Shown piece after piece: positions 62,709-64,000 of a stretch of 64,000 bases of DNA; within the stretch, counting starts at the first letter, position 1, and the number at the start of each line of letters is the position of its first letter. The DNA comes from Filomicrobium sp. (GTDB lineage Bacteria > Pseudomonadota > Alphaproteobacteria > Rhizobiales > Hyphomicrobiaceae): assembly GCA_017792465.1 (NCBI GenBank), contig CP051234.1, positions 3,380,501 to 3,444,500 of the forward strand. The letters run 5' to 3'. The notes under the pieces were generated by a model that worked only from the letters and a program-made list of their open reading frames with translations, was not told the DNA's origin and ran no database searches. A program made the position numbers and the translations under genes.

Positions 62709-63623
62709 ATGTTAGTGAGTGCAAATAAGGCGATGAAAAACAACACAAATAAGTTGGCCTTGCTTGGTGGCCTTTCATACGACGGCGGTCGCGTAGGTGT
62801 GCTGCTTATACACAGCCTCGGCGGCACCCCGCTGGAGTTGAAGTACATTGCGCAGGGATTTGCACGTGAAGGTTATTCTGTCGAATGCCCGATTCTGCCG
62901 GGCATGACGAACGGCACGGACGTTTTGAGCCTGGCGCGTTGGCAGGACTGGTATGCCGAGGTCGAGCGGGTGTTCGACGAACTGAGCGCCAAATGCGATA
63001 CGGTTCTGGTCGGCGGTCTGTCTGCCGGTGCGATCCTATCGCTGAAGCTGGCGAAAGAGCGCCCTGAGGAAGTGGCCGGTGTTCTGGCGTTCGCGCCGAC
63101 GCTGTGGCCGAACGGCTGGGCTGTTCCGTGGACGTTCAACTTCTACCGTCTGGTTCATACGCGCTGGTTTGCACGTCTGTTCCGCTTCAATCAGCGGGCA
63201 CCTTACGGCGTCAAGGATGAGCGCATCCGCAAATTCATGAGCGACGCGTTCAAGGCCGAAAACCGCACGATTGAAGAGGTTTACGCACGTCCGGGCGTCA
63301 TGGTTCTTGAATTCTGCCGCCTTGTTCGCCACATGACTCGGCACTTGCGGGACGTGGCTGCCTCGACGTTGATCGTTCATCCGCGTGAGGACGACCAGAG
63401 CAGCTTGAAGAATGCGCTGAAGTTGCAGCACGATCTGGCCGGTCCGGTCGAAGCGATCGTTCTCGACGACAGCTATCATATGGTGACGCTTGACCGTCAG
63501 CGTGATCTCGTTCTCGATCGGGCTCTCGACTTTTCGGCACGCACCGTTGCGCGCGTTGAAGCCGGTCGCAAAACGGCTGCTCCGAAGCGCCGTTCGGCCG
63601 AAGTTGTTGAGATTTCGGGCTGA
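62709..63623 (+). CDS. Alpha/beta-fold hydrolase (carboxylesterase / lysophospholipase-like)
   Basis: A 304-residue hydrolase. The N-terminal strands read VGVLLIHSLGGTPLELKYIA (oxyanion region HSLGG), and the nucleophile elbow is GGLSAGAILSLK (Ser, ~residue 104). The likely catalytic Asp and His are in VHPREDDQSS (~residue 230) and LDDSYHMVTLD (~residue 260), matching Est30-like carboxylesterases. All triad positions appear to be present. Substrate unknown; cytoplasmic, as no signal peptide is seen. The start may be 62709 or 62733, each with only weak upstream purines. A strong terminator follows. Confidence 0.85.
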   Translation: MLVSANKAMKNNTNKLALLGGLSYDGGRVGVLLIHSLGGTPLELKYIAQGFAREGYSVECPILPGMTNGTDVLSLARWQDWYAEVERVFDELSAKCDTVLVGGLSAGAILSLKLAKERPEEVAGVLAFAPTLWPNGWAVPWTFNFYRLVHTRWFARLFRFNQRAPYGVKDERIRKFMSDAFKAENRTIEEVYARPGVMVLEFCRLVRHMTRHLRDVAASTLIVHPREDDQSSLKNALKLQHDLAGPVEAIVLDDSYHMVTLDRQRDLVLDRALDFSARTVARVEAGRKTAAPKRRSAEVVEISG

Positions 63624-63646
63624 TAGCGTAGTGGAAATTGAATATC

Positions 63647-63680
63647 GAAAAGGCCGGGAGCGAAACTCCCGGCCTTTTTC
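63647..63680. terminator. Intrinsic terminator after hydrolase gene
   Basis: AAAGGCCGGGAG, a CGAAA loop and its complement are followed by TTTTTCG, and preceded by AAA on the other strand. It lies between the convergent hydrolase gene and the DUF2147 gene and could serve both. Confidence 0.88.
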
Positions 63681-63728
63681 GTTTTGAATCAATGGTTCCG
63701 CGGTATGTCCCGCACCTAATTAGGAGAA

Positions 63729-64000
63729 TTAGAAGCCGGAGGCGCTTTGCGCCGTTTTGCATTTCGGCAGATCGTTAGGTGCGCGTTTCCAAGTCAGCGA
63801 CTTTCCGAATAGTTTCACGCCGGCATAGCCATAAACCGTCAAAGTATCCGGTTGCGCGAGTTTTATTTCCACATTGTAACTCTTACCGACTTTTGGATCA
63901 TATACCCAGCCGTCGCCCCAGGACCCGTCGCTCAAAGGCGCCAGATTTCCCAATACCTGAATGCCGCAAATCATGCGATCGCGCATGTTTGCTTCAGGGT
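63729..64000 (-). CDS. DUF2147 family protein, 5' end outside window
   Basis: The last ~90 residues of a secreted-type protein. The sequence GIQVLGNLAPLSDGSWGDGW then VYDPKVGKSYNVEIKLAQPD and YAGVKLFGKSLTWKRAP is the DUF2147 domain, a small lipocalin-like beta-barrel usually exported to the periplasm. The frame remains open to the window end before an ATG at 63986, with PEAN-MRDRMICGIQ, as in family members that have a preceding signal peptide and ~50 residues. So the apparent start at 63986 is internal and the true start lies beyond 64000. The function of DUF2147 proteins is unknown. Confidence 0.75.
   Translation of the reverse strand, partial: PEANMRDRMICGIQVLGNLAPLSDGSWGDGWVYDPKVGKSYNVEIKLAQPDTLTVYGYAGVKLFGKSLTWKRAPNDLPKCKTAQSASGF

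Overview
The window looks like the chromosome of a methylotrophic alphaproteobacterium, probably close to Hyphomicrobium. The basis is moderate GC content, alphaproteobacterial housekeeping proteins, and a large block of PQQ/lanthanide methanol dehydrogenase (xox) genes. No rRNA or marker gene is present to fix the genus.

Layout. (1) 1-7.5 kb holds housekeeping genes: a universal stress protein cut by the window edge, a SulP anion transporter, a small secreted protein, a DEAD-box RNA helicase, Tex, and a glyoxalase-superfamily protein. A decayed fragment of a dihydrolipoyl dehydrogenase follows at 7.8 kb. (2) 8.3-30.5 kb is the methylotrophy block. It begins with a TonB-dependent receptor and a response regulator / histidine kinase / response regulator trio whose first receiver has Glu in place of the phosphorylated Asp. 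The first xox cluster follows: xoxF, xoxJ fused to ankyrin repeats, a 38-residue membrane peptide, a PQQ-associated ABC-type binding protein, a beta-propeller and a small Cys-rich secreted protein. Next come DUF3617, YHS-like and serine-hydrolase genes and a SoxYZ-like fused carrier. The second xox cluster is then: xoxF, an ankyrin remnant of xoxJ, a cytochrome c, the binding protein and a truncated beta-propeller. The clusters are diverged duplicates; the second has lost xoxJ and most of the propeller but holds the only cytochrome c. A near-palindromic box (CAGGAATTA-TCCC type) recurs upstream of both xoxF genes and of the DUF3617 gene.

(3) 30.5-36.4 kb holds a scar with a mobile-gene fragment, a PAS-PAS chemotaxis receptor, a GntR regulator, TadE- and TadG-like pilus proteins and the 3' remnant of an IS3-family transposase. 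(4) 36.44-52.97 kb is a 16.5-kb integrated element bounded by 52-bp perfect direct repeats that copy the 3' end of the initiator tRNA (tRNA-fMet, minus strand, 52928-53004). It carries a tyrosine integrase, a RepB-like primase with an SF3-type helicase, a RusA-like resolvase and an AlpA-like regulator, but no virion genes, so it resembles a phage satellite or replicative island. It also carries at least three candidate antiphage modules: an AAA-ATPase/TOPRIM-like gene broken by a +1 frameshift in a T6 run, a TIR-transmembrane protein near a HEPN-motif protein, and an ATPase + HNH nuclease pair of Septu type.

(5) 53-64 kb returns to chromosomal genes: DUF302, a TVP38/DedA-like membrane protein, a GT2 and a GT39 glycosyltransferase, a fused PabB-PabC, a large secreted protein of unknown function, an alpha/beta hydrolase and a partial DUF2147 protein.

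How the parts fit. The xox genes are expected to make a periplasmic lanthanide-dependent methanol oxidation system: XoxF oxidises, the cytochrome accepts electrons, and XoxJ and the binding proteins assist. The adjacent two-component genes are the likely regulators. The TonB receptor is a candidate for metal or metallophore import, which is inference from position. All domain calls come from reading motifs; no database search was run.
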